Shown: positions 1 through 6,648, counted from the stretch's first letter. The stretch: 9,948 nucleotides of DNA from CAYHDN01 sp964355425 (GCA_964355425.1 CAYHDN010000034.1:1-9948); one strand, 5' to 3'. Numbers and translations are program-made. Notes: generated by a model from the sequence alone, not told the origin.

Positions 1-747
1 GCAAAAGAGGCTTAAAAAATATTTCCCATAATATTTCAGAAATAGTTTAAATTTAACAGCGATAATGACAGCCAGCACTATTGCGGCAAAAACAAAAGCA
101 ATATAAGCGCCGCGGGAAAGTGTCAGGGTTAAAACTACCGCCAGCAAAAATAGACTGACTAATAAAAACGGTTTTATTTTTTTATTGTCAATAATCCGCT
201 CGATAGTAAAAAAAAACGGCAGAAACAAAAAGTTGGCAAAATAAAGCGGCTCCAAAAATGTTGCCTGCGGCCGGGGGAAACCAAAAACAATTTTTGTATA
301 TTGTGGCCGCAGAAACGTCAATGGTAAATTATTTAAATCGGCAAAATATTGCCAGAGAGCGAACAAGGCCAGAGCAAAACCTAGGTAAATGATGATTGAT
401 TTGGCGATTTGCGCCGTCCGCTGGTCCAAAAACCGGCGGAGGGCAATAAATCCAACAAGTGTTGCCAAATATATCGTTGAAATTATCAATGACCGGAGCT
501 GATCGATTGACCAGAAAGCCGAGAGATAGGAAATGCCGACAAAAAGCAACAGTATTTTCTCTTCGATCGCTAACCTCGGTCCCGGCCGATAAATCACCAA
601 GGCCAAAATTATTAAGAGAAGAATGAGAAAGGAGATTTTTGCCGTCAGGCCGAAAATTTCCAAAGTCAAAAGCCGCTCGAACGGCAAAAAGAGAAAAAAC
701 AAAATTACCAAAGACGATGAAATCGAAATTTTTGAAATTTTAGTCAT
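1..747 (-). CDS. O-antigen ligase/polymerase-like membrane protein, partial (3' end outside window)
   Basis: An open frame starts at the ATG at 747-745 and runs without a stop to base 1, giving 249 codons of an incomplete protein. It is strongly hydrophobic, with about seven membrane segments in the visible part. Residues reading RPQATFLEP followed by a long hydrophobic stretch and then LTLSRGAY are the usual pattern of the Wzy_C/O-antigen ligase family (WaaL, Wzy and related polymerases). Such proteins act at the outer face of the cytoplasmic membrane, joining or transferring lipid-linked glycan units. The start overlaps the stop of the upstream membrane glycosyltransferase gene by 8 bp (ATGACTAA), so the two are probably co-transcribed and translationally coupled. 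The family is fairly secure; whether it polymerises, ligates or glycosylates proteins cannot be told without the C-terminal half. Confidence 0.82.
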   Translation of the reverse strand, partial: MTKISKISISSSLVILFFLFLPFERLLTLEIFGLTAKISFLILLLIILALVIYRPGPRLAIEEKILLLFVGISYLSAFWSIDQLRSLIISTIYLATLVGFIALRRFLDQRTAQIAKSIIIYLGFALALFALWQYFADLNNLPLTFLRPQYTKIVFGFPRPQATFLEPLYFANFLFLPFFFTIERIIDNKKIKPFLLVSLFLLAVVLTLTLSRGAYIAFVFAAIVLAVIIAVKFKLFLKYYGKYFLSLFC

Positions 748-2152
748 TATTTCTAATTTTAAATAAATTTATCGCTAAAATGACAAAAACAATGGCCGCG
801 ATTATAGTGTAAACAAATAATAGCGGAATTGAAAAGGGGCCAGCATTTTCATGCAAAGACGCGCCTTGAGCTTTGTACTTAAAATAAACTACCGCCAGAC
901 TCCAGATTGCCGCTGACACTGAAAAGCCGAAAATGAGAATTTTAACAACAATATTTTTGATTTTCGCTGCCCCGAGATAGAAGATCCATGCCAAAGGGAC
1001 CAGCATCGGGAACAAGTGCCGGCCTTGAGGAGAGAAATCAACTAAATTTTTATTAGCAAAAATCAGAAAATTGGCAACAAAAAGTAGCAGAACCAAAAAC
1101 ACAAGTACTCGATTTTTTTTCGCTAGCGCGGCGCTAAAAAATAGCATTACTGAAATTAAGAAAAACAGTATATAAAAAATTGTTGGCAAAAAGATATCTA
1201 ACTTTCCTAACGCGGCAAAAAAACCGAGGAAAGTGTTCTGGGCAAAATCCGGTTGCCAAATAATTGTAAAGATGTTGTATCCCGCTTTGACCGGCGGTAG
1301 AAACCACTCCGGTCCGGAAGCGGCAACTTTTTTACCGATGTAGTTGGTAATTATTGGATCGCCGTAGAGTCGGATATTTCTTGTCCACCACCAGGCATTT
1401 AATGTCAAAGCTGGAACTGCAATAACGGCGAGGTTATAGATTTTTTGCTTGAGGCTATTTTTTGATAAATAGATTTTGGCCAAAGCAATAAAGGCAAAAA
1501 ATATTACCAGTGCCAAAAAGTTGGCTTTGCAGAGAGCCAAGAGTCCGAGAGCCAGGCCGAGAAATAAGTAATTCACCGGCTGATTTTTGCCAGAAATAAT
1601 CAAGGTTAAAAAATAAAATGCCAGCGCCGAAAAAAATAGCCCAATTGGCTCGATATTAACATAGCCAGCAGAGAAAATGACTTGCGGAACAAGAGTTATG
1701 AAAATCGTGATGATTGCGGCGGCAGAAATTTTTTTCGGCTGAAAATTTGCCAATGCTAGAAAAAGAAAAACAGCGAAGAGAGCAATGAAGAAACCACTCG
1801 CAATTCGCATCGGCGATTTTGCCTCGGCTGATGATTTATCCGACGACAGCGATAAAAACGGCAAATACGAAAGTGGTGAGTTAAAAGCTTGGGAGTAATA
1901 CGCACCAGTGCGAAATTTTTCCGTCCAAAGTTGAGGAACGTAAGTCGTTTTGATTAAATTCTCCTCTTGGTCAAAAACCGGAATTCTTTTTTGCTGACGG
2001 AGAAAATTTATCATTGATACATGCTGCTTCTCATCAGGCCCCTCTCCTGTCGGGACTACCACCGCCCAAATCAGACCAAAGAAAAAAACCAGCAAAAAAA
2101 TCGCTAGAGCAAAAAACTTTTTTCTTTGACTAGAATTAACTTTTTCGGCCAT
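740..2152 (-). CDS. DUF2142-type membrane protein, GT-C glycosyltransferase-like
   Basis: A 470-aa polytopic membrane protein. After a first membrane helix (about residues 13-33) comes the first external loop with PDEKQH (P39, D40, E41, H44), which matches the acidic-His loop of GT-C glycosyltransferases such as ArnT/PMT. AFNSPLSYLP (about 89-98), a WWWTRN segment and QGRHLFPMLVPL near the C-terminus fit DUF2142. About 11 hydrophobic segments are visible. GT-C enzymes transfer sugars from polyprenyl-phosphate donors at the outer membrane face; activity for this protein is inference. The start ATG at 2152-2150 lacks a clear Shine-Dalgarno site (ATCATTTATG), as in the divergent operon. The gene is first in a leftward operon with the O-antigen ligase-like gene. 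It may act on the same glycan as the rightward genes. Confidence 0.82.
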   Translation of the reverse strand: MAEKVNSSQRKKFFALAIFLLVFFFGLIWAVVVPTGEGPDEKQHVSMINFLRQQKRIPVFDQEENLIKTTYVPQLWTEKFRTGAYYSQAFNSPLSYLPFLSLSSDKSSAEAKSPMRIASGFFIALFAVFLFLALANFQPKKISAAAIITIFITLVPQVIFSAGYVNIEPIGLFFSALAFYFLTLIISGKNQPVNYLFLGLALGLLALCKANFLALVIFFAFIALAKIYLSKNSLKQKIYNLAVIAVPALTLNAWWWTRNIRLYGDPIITNYIGKKVAASGPEWFLPPVKAGYNIFTIIWQPDFAQNTFLGFFAALGKLDIFLPTIFYILFFLISVMLFFSAALAKKNRVLVFLVLLLFVANFLIFANKNLVDFSPQGRHLFPMLVPLAWIFYLGAAKIKNIVVKILIFGFSVSAAIWSLAVVYFKYKAQGASLHENAGPFSIPLLFVYTIIAAIVFVILAINLFKIRNND

Positions 2153-2158
2153 AAATGA

Positions 2159-2202
2159 TTGAATTATGAGTCATTTTCCGCTATAATAACTAAAGTAATT
2201 AT
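2159..2202 (+). promoter_or_regulatory. Sigma-70-type promoter for the rightward glycan operon, very short leader
   Basis: TTGAAT at 2159-2164 (4 of 6 matches to the -35 consensus) is separated by exactly 17 bp from a perfect TATAAT at 2182-2187. Transcription should begin near 2194, only about 9 nt before the ATG at 2203. That leaves no room for a Shine-Dalgarno site, so the mRNA may be nearly leaderless. This lies in the 50-bp gap between the two divergent operons. Confidence 0.65.
2163..2191 (-). promoter_or_regulatory. Possible leftward promoter for the DUF2142 gene
   Basis: On the minus strand CATAAT (2168-2163) matches 5 of 6 bases of the -10 consensus and sits just upstream of the ATG at 2152. 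The -35 region (about 2191-2186, AGTTAT) is poor. If used, the start point would lie only a few bases from the ATG and would overlap the rightward promoter. Confidence 0.3.
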
Positions 2203-3513
2203 ATGCAAGTAAAAGACAAAAGTAAAAGAAAAGTCGCTCTTATCACTTTCGATAAGATTGGAACTAAGATGGCTGGCCCGGGCATTCGTTATTTTGAGTT
2301 GGCAAAAGAGCTGTCAAAACATTTCGGGATAACGCTTTTTTCGCCGTATCAGTCGGATATAAAAAATGACAATTTCAAAATTGAACTTATGAGTACCGGC
2401 AAACCGGGCCTTGGTCTTTCCGCTAAAATCAAGAATTTCGATGTTGTTTTGGCTCAAAACCTGCCACCATACTTACTGTCGAAAATTCACCGATACGGTA
2501 TTAAATACATTGCCGATCTTTATGATCCGGTGCTGATTGAGGTTTTGGAGTACACTAAGGATGATAAACCGGCTTTGCGACAAAATACTTATGATTTTAA
2601 TTTTTACACTGTCGCGCTTCAGCTACTATGCGCCAACCACTTGCTTTGCGCCAGCCAAAGACAATTTGATTACTACGGCGGAGTTCTCTCGGGACAAAAA
2701 ATTCTTGGCCCAGATTTCTATAACCAATCAGTAAATTTGGAAAAATTTATCACTGTTGCCCCGTTCGGTCTGCGAGCCGAGGCGCCAAAAGCCTTCAGGC
2801 CGGAGGAAATTTATCAAAAATTTCCCGGCATCAAGAAAGGCGATAAGATTGTTTACTGGGGCGGTGGAGTTTGGAACTGGTTTGATCCGATCACAGCGAT
2901 TAAAGCAATCGAAATTCTGGCTAAAAAACGTAATGACATTAAACTTTTCTTTCTCGGCGTCAAACACCCTAACCCGAAGGTCAAAGCCATGAGCGCAGTG
3001 ACGAAAGCCCACGATTACGCCAAGGAGAAGAATTTGCTGGATAAATTTGTCTTTTTTAATTTTGATTGGGTGCCTTATGAGGAGCGGACAAATTACCTGC
3101 TGGAATCAAGCGTCGGAATTTCTGCTCATTTTGACAACGCTGAAACCCGTTTCTCCTTTCGAACCAGAATCCTAGATTATCTCTGGGCTGATTTGCCGAT
3201 GGTTTTGACCCGTGGCGACGCCTTTGCTAATCTTTGCAGTGAAAAAAATCTTGGAATTACTGTTGATTATAAAAATGAGAAAGAAACCGCAGCGGCAATT
3301 GAGAAACTGGTTGATAATAAACAATTACGAGCGGAGGCGATAAAAAATATCACTGAAGTGAAAAGAGAATTCACCTGGCCGAAAATCGCCACAAGGATCG
3401 CCAACATTATTGATAATGAGTTATTTATAGAGCGGAAAATGAGCACCTTAAGATTTTTAAGGCGCAGTTTTGATTTTTATCTATCGGGCCTTAAAAAGAA
3501 ACTGTCAAAGTAG
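2203..3513 (+). CDS. GT4-like (GT-B fold) glycosyltransferase
   Basis: A 436-aa soluble protein with the two-domain layout of GT-B glycosyltransferases. The N-terminal half opens with a beta strand (VALITFD, 11-17) and GPGIRYFELAKEL (25-37), the glycine-rich acceptor-side motif. YDP follows at 107-109. The C-terminal nucleotide-sugar half begins about residue 213 with KIVYWGGGVWNWFDP (215-229). ETRFSFRTRILDYLWADLP (314-332) occupies the place of the family's E-x7-E motif, but the distal residue is Asp in ILDYLWADLP rather than the usual Glu-Ala-Met pattern. It probably transfers a sugar from a nucleotide donor to a lipid-linked intermediate; the sugar is unknown. It is first in the operon, 2 bp before the flippase gene. 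No Shine-Dalgarno site precedes the ATG, and the promoter position supports this start. Confidence 0.85.
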   Translation: MQVKDKSKRKVALITFDKIGTKMAGPGIRYFELAKELSKHFGITLFSPYQSDIKNDNFKIELMSTGKPGLGLSAKIKNFDVVLAQNLPPYLLSKIHRYGIKYIADLYDPVLIEVLEYTKDDKPALRQNTYDFNFYTVALQLLCANHLLCASQRQFDYYGGVLSGQKILGPDFYNQSVNLEKFITVAPFGLRAEAPKAFRPEEIYQKFPGIKKGDKIVYWGGGVWNWFDPITAIKAIEILAKKRNDIKLFFLGVKHPNPKVKAMSAVTKAHDYAKEKNLLDKFVFFNFDWVPYEERTNYLLESSVGISAHFDNAETRFSFRTRILDYLWADLPMVLTRGDAFANLCSEKNLGITVDYKNEKETAAAIEKLVDNKQLRAEAIKNITEVKREFTWPKIATRIANIIDNELFIERKMSTLRFLRRSFDFYLSGLKKKLSK

Positions 3514-3515
3514 CC

Positions 3516-4958
3516 ATGGAAAAAGAAAGTAACCAAATCGCCGGTAATGTTATTGCCCAAATTATCGGCCGAATCGTCGTTTTGATTTTGGCTCTTTTGA
3601 CAATTAAAATTATCACGACTTATCTTGGTCCTGACGGCACTGGTTACTACAATACTGTCATCACCTACTTGTCATTTTTCATCACTATCGCCGATTTCGG
3701 CCTCTTTTCTGTTGGTGTCCGTGAGATCTCAAAAAATCCTGACAAGCTAGGCAAAATTCTCGGCAATATTTTTACCATTCGTCTGATTTCCGCCCTTGCC
3801 GCCGCAATCGTCGCCACTGGAGTGGCATTTTTAACCAACTATCCGCCGGAGATCAAATACGGCGTGGCGATTGCTGCAATCTTCCTCTTTTTCAATCTTT
3901 GCGGCAGCGTTTTTGACATCTTCTTTCAGTACAAATTGGAGATGAAACGGGTGGCTGTAGCTGAAGCGGCATCAAAATTCTTGGCTGTGGTCGTCGTCTA
4001 TATTACCGCCCTTTTTAATCTTGGTTTTTACTGGATTGTTTTCTCTGTCTCGGCGGCAGCAATCGGCGGATTTATCATCAAATATATTTATGCCAGCAAA
4101 CAAACCAGAGTTGCACTCTACTATGACTCTAAACTTATCAATTGGATCATCAAGTTAAGTCTGCCACTCGGAGTGGTTTTTATCGTCAATAATTTTTATT
4201 TCAAGGTTGACACTTTAATCTTGTTCTATTTCAAAGGCGCGGCCGAAGTCGGAATTTACTCCGTCGCCTACAAGATTTTAGAAACAACAATTTTTGTCGC
4301 CGCCTTTCTCGCTTATTCACTAAAGCCAATGCTGTCAGTCAATATTGAATCCGATCGGGCCAAGGCCGGACGGGCGGTGACCCACGGTGTCACCTTCTTA
4401 ATATTTTGCGCTTTAACGCTGGCAATTATGTCGGTTCCATTCTCAAAACAAATGATTTTGTTCTTGAGCGGCTCGGCTTTCCTCGGCGGTGCACCGGTCT
4501 TAATTATCCTTTCCTTTGCGGTGATTTTTATCTATGTCAACGTTTTGATGGGTGAAATCATGATCGCTAAAGACCTGCGTCGTTACCTGCTTTGGGTTTC
4601 GGTCATTGTTCTTTTATTTAATATCGTCGCCAACATTATTCTCATACCCCGGTATTCTTACATTGCCGCCGCTTACACGACACTAGCCTGCGAGATGCTG
4701 CTTTTGGTTTTCGGCTTTTCGGCGGCAAGAAAAATTATCCCCCTTTCTGTTGATTTTTGGCGGATTACGAAATTGATTTTTGCCGCCACTGTCTCCGTTG
4801 GTGTCGCTTTCCTATTAAAACTTAACGGCCTGTATTTTATCTTCTCGATCATTCTTTCGGTCGGATCTTACATCATACTAACCTATCTGATCGGCGCCAT
4901 ACCGCGTAACATGGTCAAGGGTTATCTACTTTCAATTAAAAGCAAATGGACAAATTGA
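3516..4958 (+). CDS. Wzx-type polysaccharide/oligosaccharide flippase (MOP superfamily)
   Basis: A 480-aa polytopic protein with about 12-14 hydrophobic segments and the typical flippase opening: a short polar N-terminus, IAGNVIAQIIGRIVVLILAL, then a loop YLGPDGTGYYNTVITYLSFF where polysaccharide exporters usually carry LGP..yG. VREISKNPDK after the second helix and LSLPLGVVFIVNNFYFKVDTLIL in the middle are also characteristic of the family. Such proteins flip undecaprenyl-linked glycans from the inner to the outer face of the cytoplasmic membrane. The start lies 2 bp after the stop of the GT4-like gene, and the end overlaps the next gene by 13 bp, so translation is probably coupled. Length is normal for the family. 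Wzx is the likely role, but I leave the symbol blank because the substrate is unknown. Confidence 0.9.
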   Translation: MEKESNQIAGNVIAQIIGRIVVLILALLTIKIITTYLGPDGTGYYNTVITYLSFFITIADFGLFSVGVREISKNPDKLGKILGNIFTIRLISALAAAIVATGVAFLTNYPPEIKYGVAIAAIFLFFNLCGSVFDIFFQYKLEMKRVAVAEAASKFLAVVVVYITALFNLGFYWIVFSVSAAAIGGFIIKYIYASKQTRVALYYDSKLINWIIKLSLPLGVVFIVNNFYFKVDTLILFYFKGAAEVGIYSVAYKILETTIFVAAFLAYSLKPMLSVNIESDRAKAGRAVTHGVTFLIFCALTLAIMSVPFSKQMILFLSGSAFLGGAPVLIILSFAVIFIYVNVLMGEIMIAKDLRRYLLWVSVIVLLFNIVANIILIPRYSYIAAAYTTLACEMLLLVFGFSAARKIIPLSVDFWRITKLIFAATVSVGVAFLLKLNGLYFIFSIILSVGSYIILTYLIGAIPRNMVKGYLLSIKSKWTN

Positions 4959-5848
4959 GCACAATAAAATCTAAAGCTGGCGAAATCCAGAGCGACCATG
5001 GGAGTCGAGGACTAGAACTTTCAATTATCATTGTTGATTATAAAAGCAGTGATTTCACCATTGATCTGCTGGCTGACTTGAAAAAACACCTGACCAATGT
5101 CAAACACGAAATTATTGTTGTTGATAACGACCCTTCTGGCAATGCCGCCGATGTCATTGCGATCCGCCAGTCGGCGGAGAAGCAATCTAATCTGAACGTC
5201 ATCAAAGCCAAAAAAAATCTCGGCTTCGCTGCCGGCAACAATCTCGGCGCCAAAGAAGCCAGTGGTGAATATCTCTTGCTTCTAAACCCGGACATAAAAA
5301 TCGTTGATGACTCAATTGAGGCGATGCTCGATTTTATCACCAAACATACGGAGGTCGGCGCACTTTCTTGCCTGCTATATCAACCTGACGCCAAAACTCT
5401 CCAGCGGCACTTTTTCGCTGATTTTCAGAGTTTTGCTGGCATCATATTTAAACGCCGGCAGGGGCGCAAGGCATTGTCATTCCCGCGAAAGCGGGAACCT
5501 ACAGATAATGATTTTTTCTACACCGACATGGTCAGCGGCGCGGCCTTGATGGTTAAGAGAAAGCTATTTGAGGAAATTGACGGATTCGATCAGAATTTCT
5601 TTATGTATATTGAAGATGATGATTTTTGCCGCCGGTTGCAAAAGCTGGGCTACAAAAATGCCGTGCTAACAACAGCACGGTTGATCCACTATGAGGGCCA
5701 AAGTTCAACACCATTCGAAAAAAAACAGTTCTATTATAAAAGTCAGGATTACTATTGGCAAAAACATTACGGCAGTTTTCAAACAGCACTGATGAAAATA
5801 GTTCGCTCCCCATACATCCTCTGGCAGAAAATGAAAAGCAGGGCTTGA
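4946..5848 (+). CDS. GT2 glycosyltransferase (rhamnosyltransferase-like) with an in-frame palindrome
   Basis: A 300-aa GT-A-fold enzyme. After about 22 polar residues comes the nucleotide-binding start LSIIIVDYKS (25-34), VVDND (58-62), NLGFAAGNN (91-99) and LLLNPDI (111-117), in which NPD is the DXD-type metal/nucleotide site. VSGAALMVKRKLFEEIDGFD (196-215) and FMYIEDDDFCRRLQKLGY (219-236) carry the acceptor-side Glu-Asp catalytic region. This set is typical of rhamnosyl- and related GT2 transferases of the WbbL type; the donor is inference. A GTAG-type REP palindrome (5480-5502) lies in frame and encodes F179 to T186, between the NPD and ED motifs. Neither frame nor catalytic motifs are damaged, so the enzyme may still work. 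It overlaps the flippase gene by 13 bp and ends the operon. Confidence 0.88.
   Translation: MDKLSTIKSKAGEIQSDHGSRGLELSIIIVDYKSSDFTIDLLADLKKHLTNVKHEIIVVDNDPSGNAADVIAIRQSAEKQSNLNVIKAKKNLGFAAGNNLGAKEASGEYLLLLNPDIKIVDDSIEAMLDFITKHTEVGALSCLLYQPDAKTLQRHFFADFQSFAGIIFKRRQGRKALSFPRKREPTDNDFFYTDMVSGAALMVKRKLFEEIDGFDQNFFMYIEDDDFCRRLQKLGYKNAVLTTARLIHYEGQSSTPFEKKQFYYKSQDYYWQKHYGSFQTALMKIVRSPYILWQKMKSRA
5480..5502 (-). repeat. Intragenic GTAG-headed REP palindrome
   Basis: TTCCCGC (5480-5486) and GCGGGAA (5491-5497) form a perfect 7-bp stem around a GAAA loop. On the minus strand the stem is preceded by GTAG (5502-5499), the head tetranucleotide of REP elements mobilised by REP-associated tyrosine transposases. 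It lies inside the GT2 coding sequence and keeps the reading frame. Confidence 0.75.
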
Positions 5849-5859
5849 AAAAGCTCTGC
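5838..5859. other. Hairpin overlapping the GT2 stop codon
   Basis: GCAGGGCTT (5838-5846) pairs with AAGCTCTGC (5851-5859) through nine pairs including one G-T, with a GAAA tetraloop. The GT2 stop codon (5846-5848) lies in the structure. On the plus strand no T run follows. On the minus strand the hairpin is followed by TTTTCATTTT, so it could stop leftward transcripts. Confidence 0.45.
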
Positions 5860-5861
5860 GG

Positions 5862-5886
5862 CAAACTAGACATCTAGCTTGTTTTT
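5862..5886 (+). terminator. Weak candidate terminator after the glycan operon
   Basis: CAAACTAG (5862-5869) and CTAGCTTG (5874-5881) can pair over eight positions with one mismatch around the loop ACAT, followed by TTTTT (5882-5886). The stem is weak. It would end the rightward glycan operon before the 92-aa gene. Confidence 0.3.
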
Positions 5887-5916
5887 GAAATATATTTGTG
5901 ATAGTCTCTTTTATAT
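5885..5916 (+). promoter_or_regulatory. Tentative promoter region for the 92-aa membrane protein gene
   Basis: The stretch contains TTGAAA (5885-5890), TGTGATAGT (extended -10-like, about 5897-5905) and TTATAT (5911-5916). No pair has ideal spacing (TTGAAA to TTATAT is 20 bp), so the region is promoter-like but the exact elements are not resolved. Confidence 0.25.
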
Positions 5917-5934
5917 CAGATTACCAACCGAAAC

Positions 5935-5943
5935 GGAGGTGAT
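5935..5943 (+). promoter_or_regulatory. Strong ribosome binding site deciding the 5948 start
   Basis: GGAGGTGAT is a full match to the anti-Shine-Dalgarno sequence. The GGAGG core (5935-5939) lies 8 nt from the ATG at 5948. No gene of the glycan operons has anything comparable. Confidence 0.75.
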
Positions 5944-5947
5944 GGCC

Positions 5948-6226
5948 ATGCCGTCTGACGATCCGATGCCTGACGTGTTGCATGATGCCAAGCTTTGGCT
6001 TGTGGGTTTCATCATTAAAGTCGTCCTGCTCCTGACCGGAGTCGCCAGCATGATTATTGGCTTATCGAATGTGAAGCAGCTCGGTATCAACGGCCAAATC
6101 GTCTTTTATTTCGGACTCGTCGCCCTCATCGGCGGAATTGCGCTCTTTGTCGGCAAGAGGGCCGAGGAACCAAATGACGATAATTCGCCGATTGAGCCAA
6201 CCGGCGTTTGCGGCGGTTGCCGCTGA
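5948..6226 (+). CDS. Small two-helix membrane protein with C-terminal CGGC, unrecognised
   Basis: I do not recognise this 92-aa protein. It has a short acidic N-terminus (MPSDDPMPD), two membrane helices (about 17-39 and 50-69) separated by a short polar loop (NVKQLGINGQ), and a polar, mostly acidic tail ending VCGGCR with a CxxC motif at C88 and C91. The tail cysteines could bind metal or form a disulfide, or be lipidated or cross-linked, but nothing decides between these. The ATG at 5948 is chosen because GGAGG (5935-5939) sits 8 nt upstream. The frame extends to an earlier ATG at 5879, which has no such site, and the ATG at 5942 is too close to it. The gene stands alone, with a terminator just after it. 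Its strong Shine-Dalgarno site contrasts with the glycan genes to its left. Confidence 0.7.
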   Translation: MPSDDPMPDVLHDAKLWLVGFIIKVVLLLTGVASMIIGLSNVKQLGINGQIVFYFGLVALIGGIALFVGKRAEEPNDDNSPIEPTGVCGGCR

Positions 6227-6249
6227 CCATGCCACGATTGATTACTGCC

Positions 6250-6284
6250 CCGCCCTGCCCGATGCTTGGGCGGTTTTTCTTTTT
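6250..6284 (+). terminator. Rho-independent terminator of the 92-aa gene
   Basis: CCGCCC (6250-6255) pairs with GGGCGG (6268-6273), and the run TTTTTCTTTTT begins immediately at 6274. It lies 23 bp after the stop codon of the 92-aa gene. Confidence 0.85.
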
Positions 6285-6286
6285 CG

Positions 6287-6321
6287 AAAAGCTTGAAACT
6301 TAAAGCTGACAGCTAGTAGCT
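6287..6321. repeat. Five degenerate heptads ending AGCT
   Basis: Five consecutive 7-bp units read AAAAGCT, TGAAACT, TAAAGCT, GACAGCT and AGTAGCT; four of the five end in AGCT and the second in AACT. The array lies between the terminator of the 92-aa gene and the stop codon of the dnaB remnant. Confidence 0.6.
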
Positions 6322-6324
6322 ATT

Positions 6325-6405
6325 CTAGTCTTCCGGCCCGAAGTCAGTGCGGGGCTCATTGGTCGGGCGCTTAGCCAAATCACGAAAGCGCATTTGTTCA
6401 GCGTT
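6325..6405 (-). pseudogene. Remnant: duplicated last 26 codons and stop of dnaB
   Basis: Read leftward from 6405, the frame encodes 26 residues plus a TAG stop. NAEQMRFRDLAKRP is identical to DnaB residues 439-452 of the intact gene in this window, then TN replaces AG, and EPRTDFGPED is identical again: 24 of 26 residues match. At the DNA level I count 62 of 81 identical positions, with almost all differences at third codon positions. Upstream, the frame continues as RYVIF where the helicase has GNVELFF, and similarity then ends; a TAA or start is not needed to see the fragment. It cannot encode a helicase on its own. Same orientation as dnaB, offset 1692 bp. It may be the displaced original dnaB end after an insertion, or what is left of a second dnaB copy. 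Confidence 0.88.
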
Positions 6406-6422
6406 AAAGATTACATACCTTT

Positions 6423-6452
6423 CCCACACCTCGTAGGTGTGGGTTTTCCTTT
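6423..6452 (+). terminator. Terminator-like hairpin in front of the REP pairs
   Basis: CCCACACCT (6423-6431) pairs perfectly with AGGTGTGGG (6435-6443) around a CGT loop, followed by TTTTCCTTT. It is oriented rightward, although no rightward gene ends here. It could act as a second barrier to read-through from the 92-aa gene, or be a relic. Confidence 0.6.
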
Positions 6453-6493
6453 ATGAGCCCAAAAACCGTGATTCCGAAAACTCCCTAATTATC

Positions 6494-6559
6494 GTAGACC
6501 AGACTTTCCTGCCCGCCTCTGGAGGGAGTCTGGAATCCCCACACTGAAGCGTGAACTAC
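6494..6559. repeat. Inverted pair of GTAG-headed REP elements (REPIN-like), copy 1
   Basis: The left REP starts GTAG at 6494, followed by CCAGACT (6499-6505) pairing with AGTCTGG (6527-6533); an inner CCTC/GAGG hairpin (6516-6525) sits in its enlarged loop. The right REP lies on the other strand: GTAG at 6559-6556, then a stem-loop (6553-6540, CACG..CTTCA..GTG with one mismatch). GTAG heads pointing inward as GTAG...CTAC define a REPIN. Confidence 0.65.
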
Positions 6560-6571
6560 TGTTGAATTAAT

Positions 6572-6615
6572 GTAGACCACGATTCATCGTGCTAACAAGC
6601 TAAAGCTTGTTCTAC
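6572..6615. repeat. Inverted pair of GTAG-headed REP elements (REPIN-like), copy 2
   Basis: The left REP has GTAG at 6572-6575 followed by CACGA/TCGTG (6578-6582 and 6587-6591) with loop TTCA. The right REP is on the minus strand: GTAG at 6615-6612 followed by a perfect 8-bp stem (AACAAGCT 6594-6601 with AGCTTGTT 6604-6611). The two heads face each other in 44 bp. It shares the starting octamer GTAGACCA with copy 1, 78 bp away. Confidence 0.7.
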
Positions 6616-6648
6616 GGGTAAATTTTCGGATTCACAGCGCAAAAGCCA

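Noticed and set aside
5601..5873. Leftward 90-codon frame opposite the end of the GT2 gene
   Set aside because: It is antisense to conserved catalytic sequence and has no coding features of its own.
5879..5944. Earlier ATG codons (5879, 5942) for the small membrane protein
   Set aside because: The GGAGG site is correctly spaced only for the ATG at 5948.
6423..6443. Hairpin as an attenuator of the dnaB remnant on the minus strand
   Set aside because: On that strand no T run follows the stem; the T-rich run is on the plus-strand side.
6494..6579. GTAGACCA occurring twice, 78 bp apart, as a minimal CRISPR or tandem repeat
   Set aside because: Only 8 bp are shared and each copy is the head of a palindromic pair; inverted REP pairs explain the arrangement better.
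6572..6615. Small multi-hairpin fold closed by GTAG/CTAC, resembling part of a tRNA or ncRNA
   Set aside because: Too short, no anticodon arm or TPsiC sequence, and the two hairpins are explained as a REP pair.
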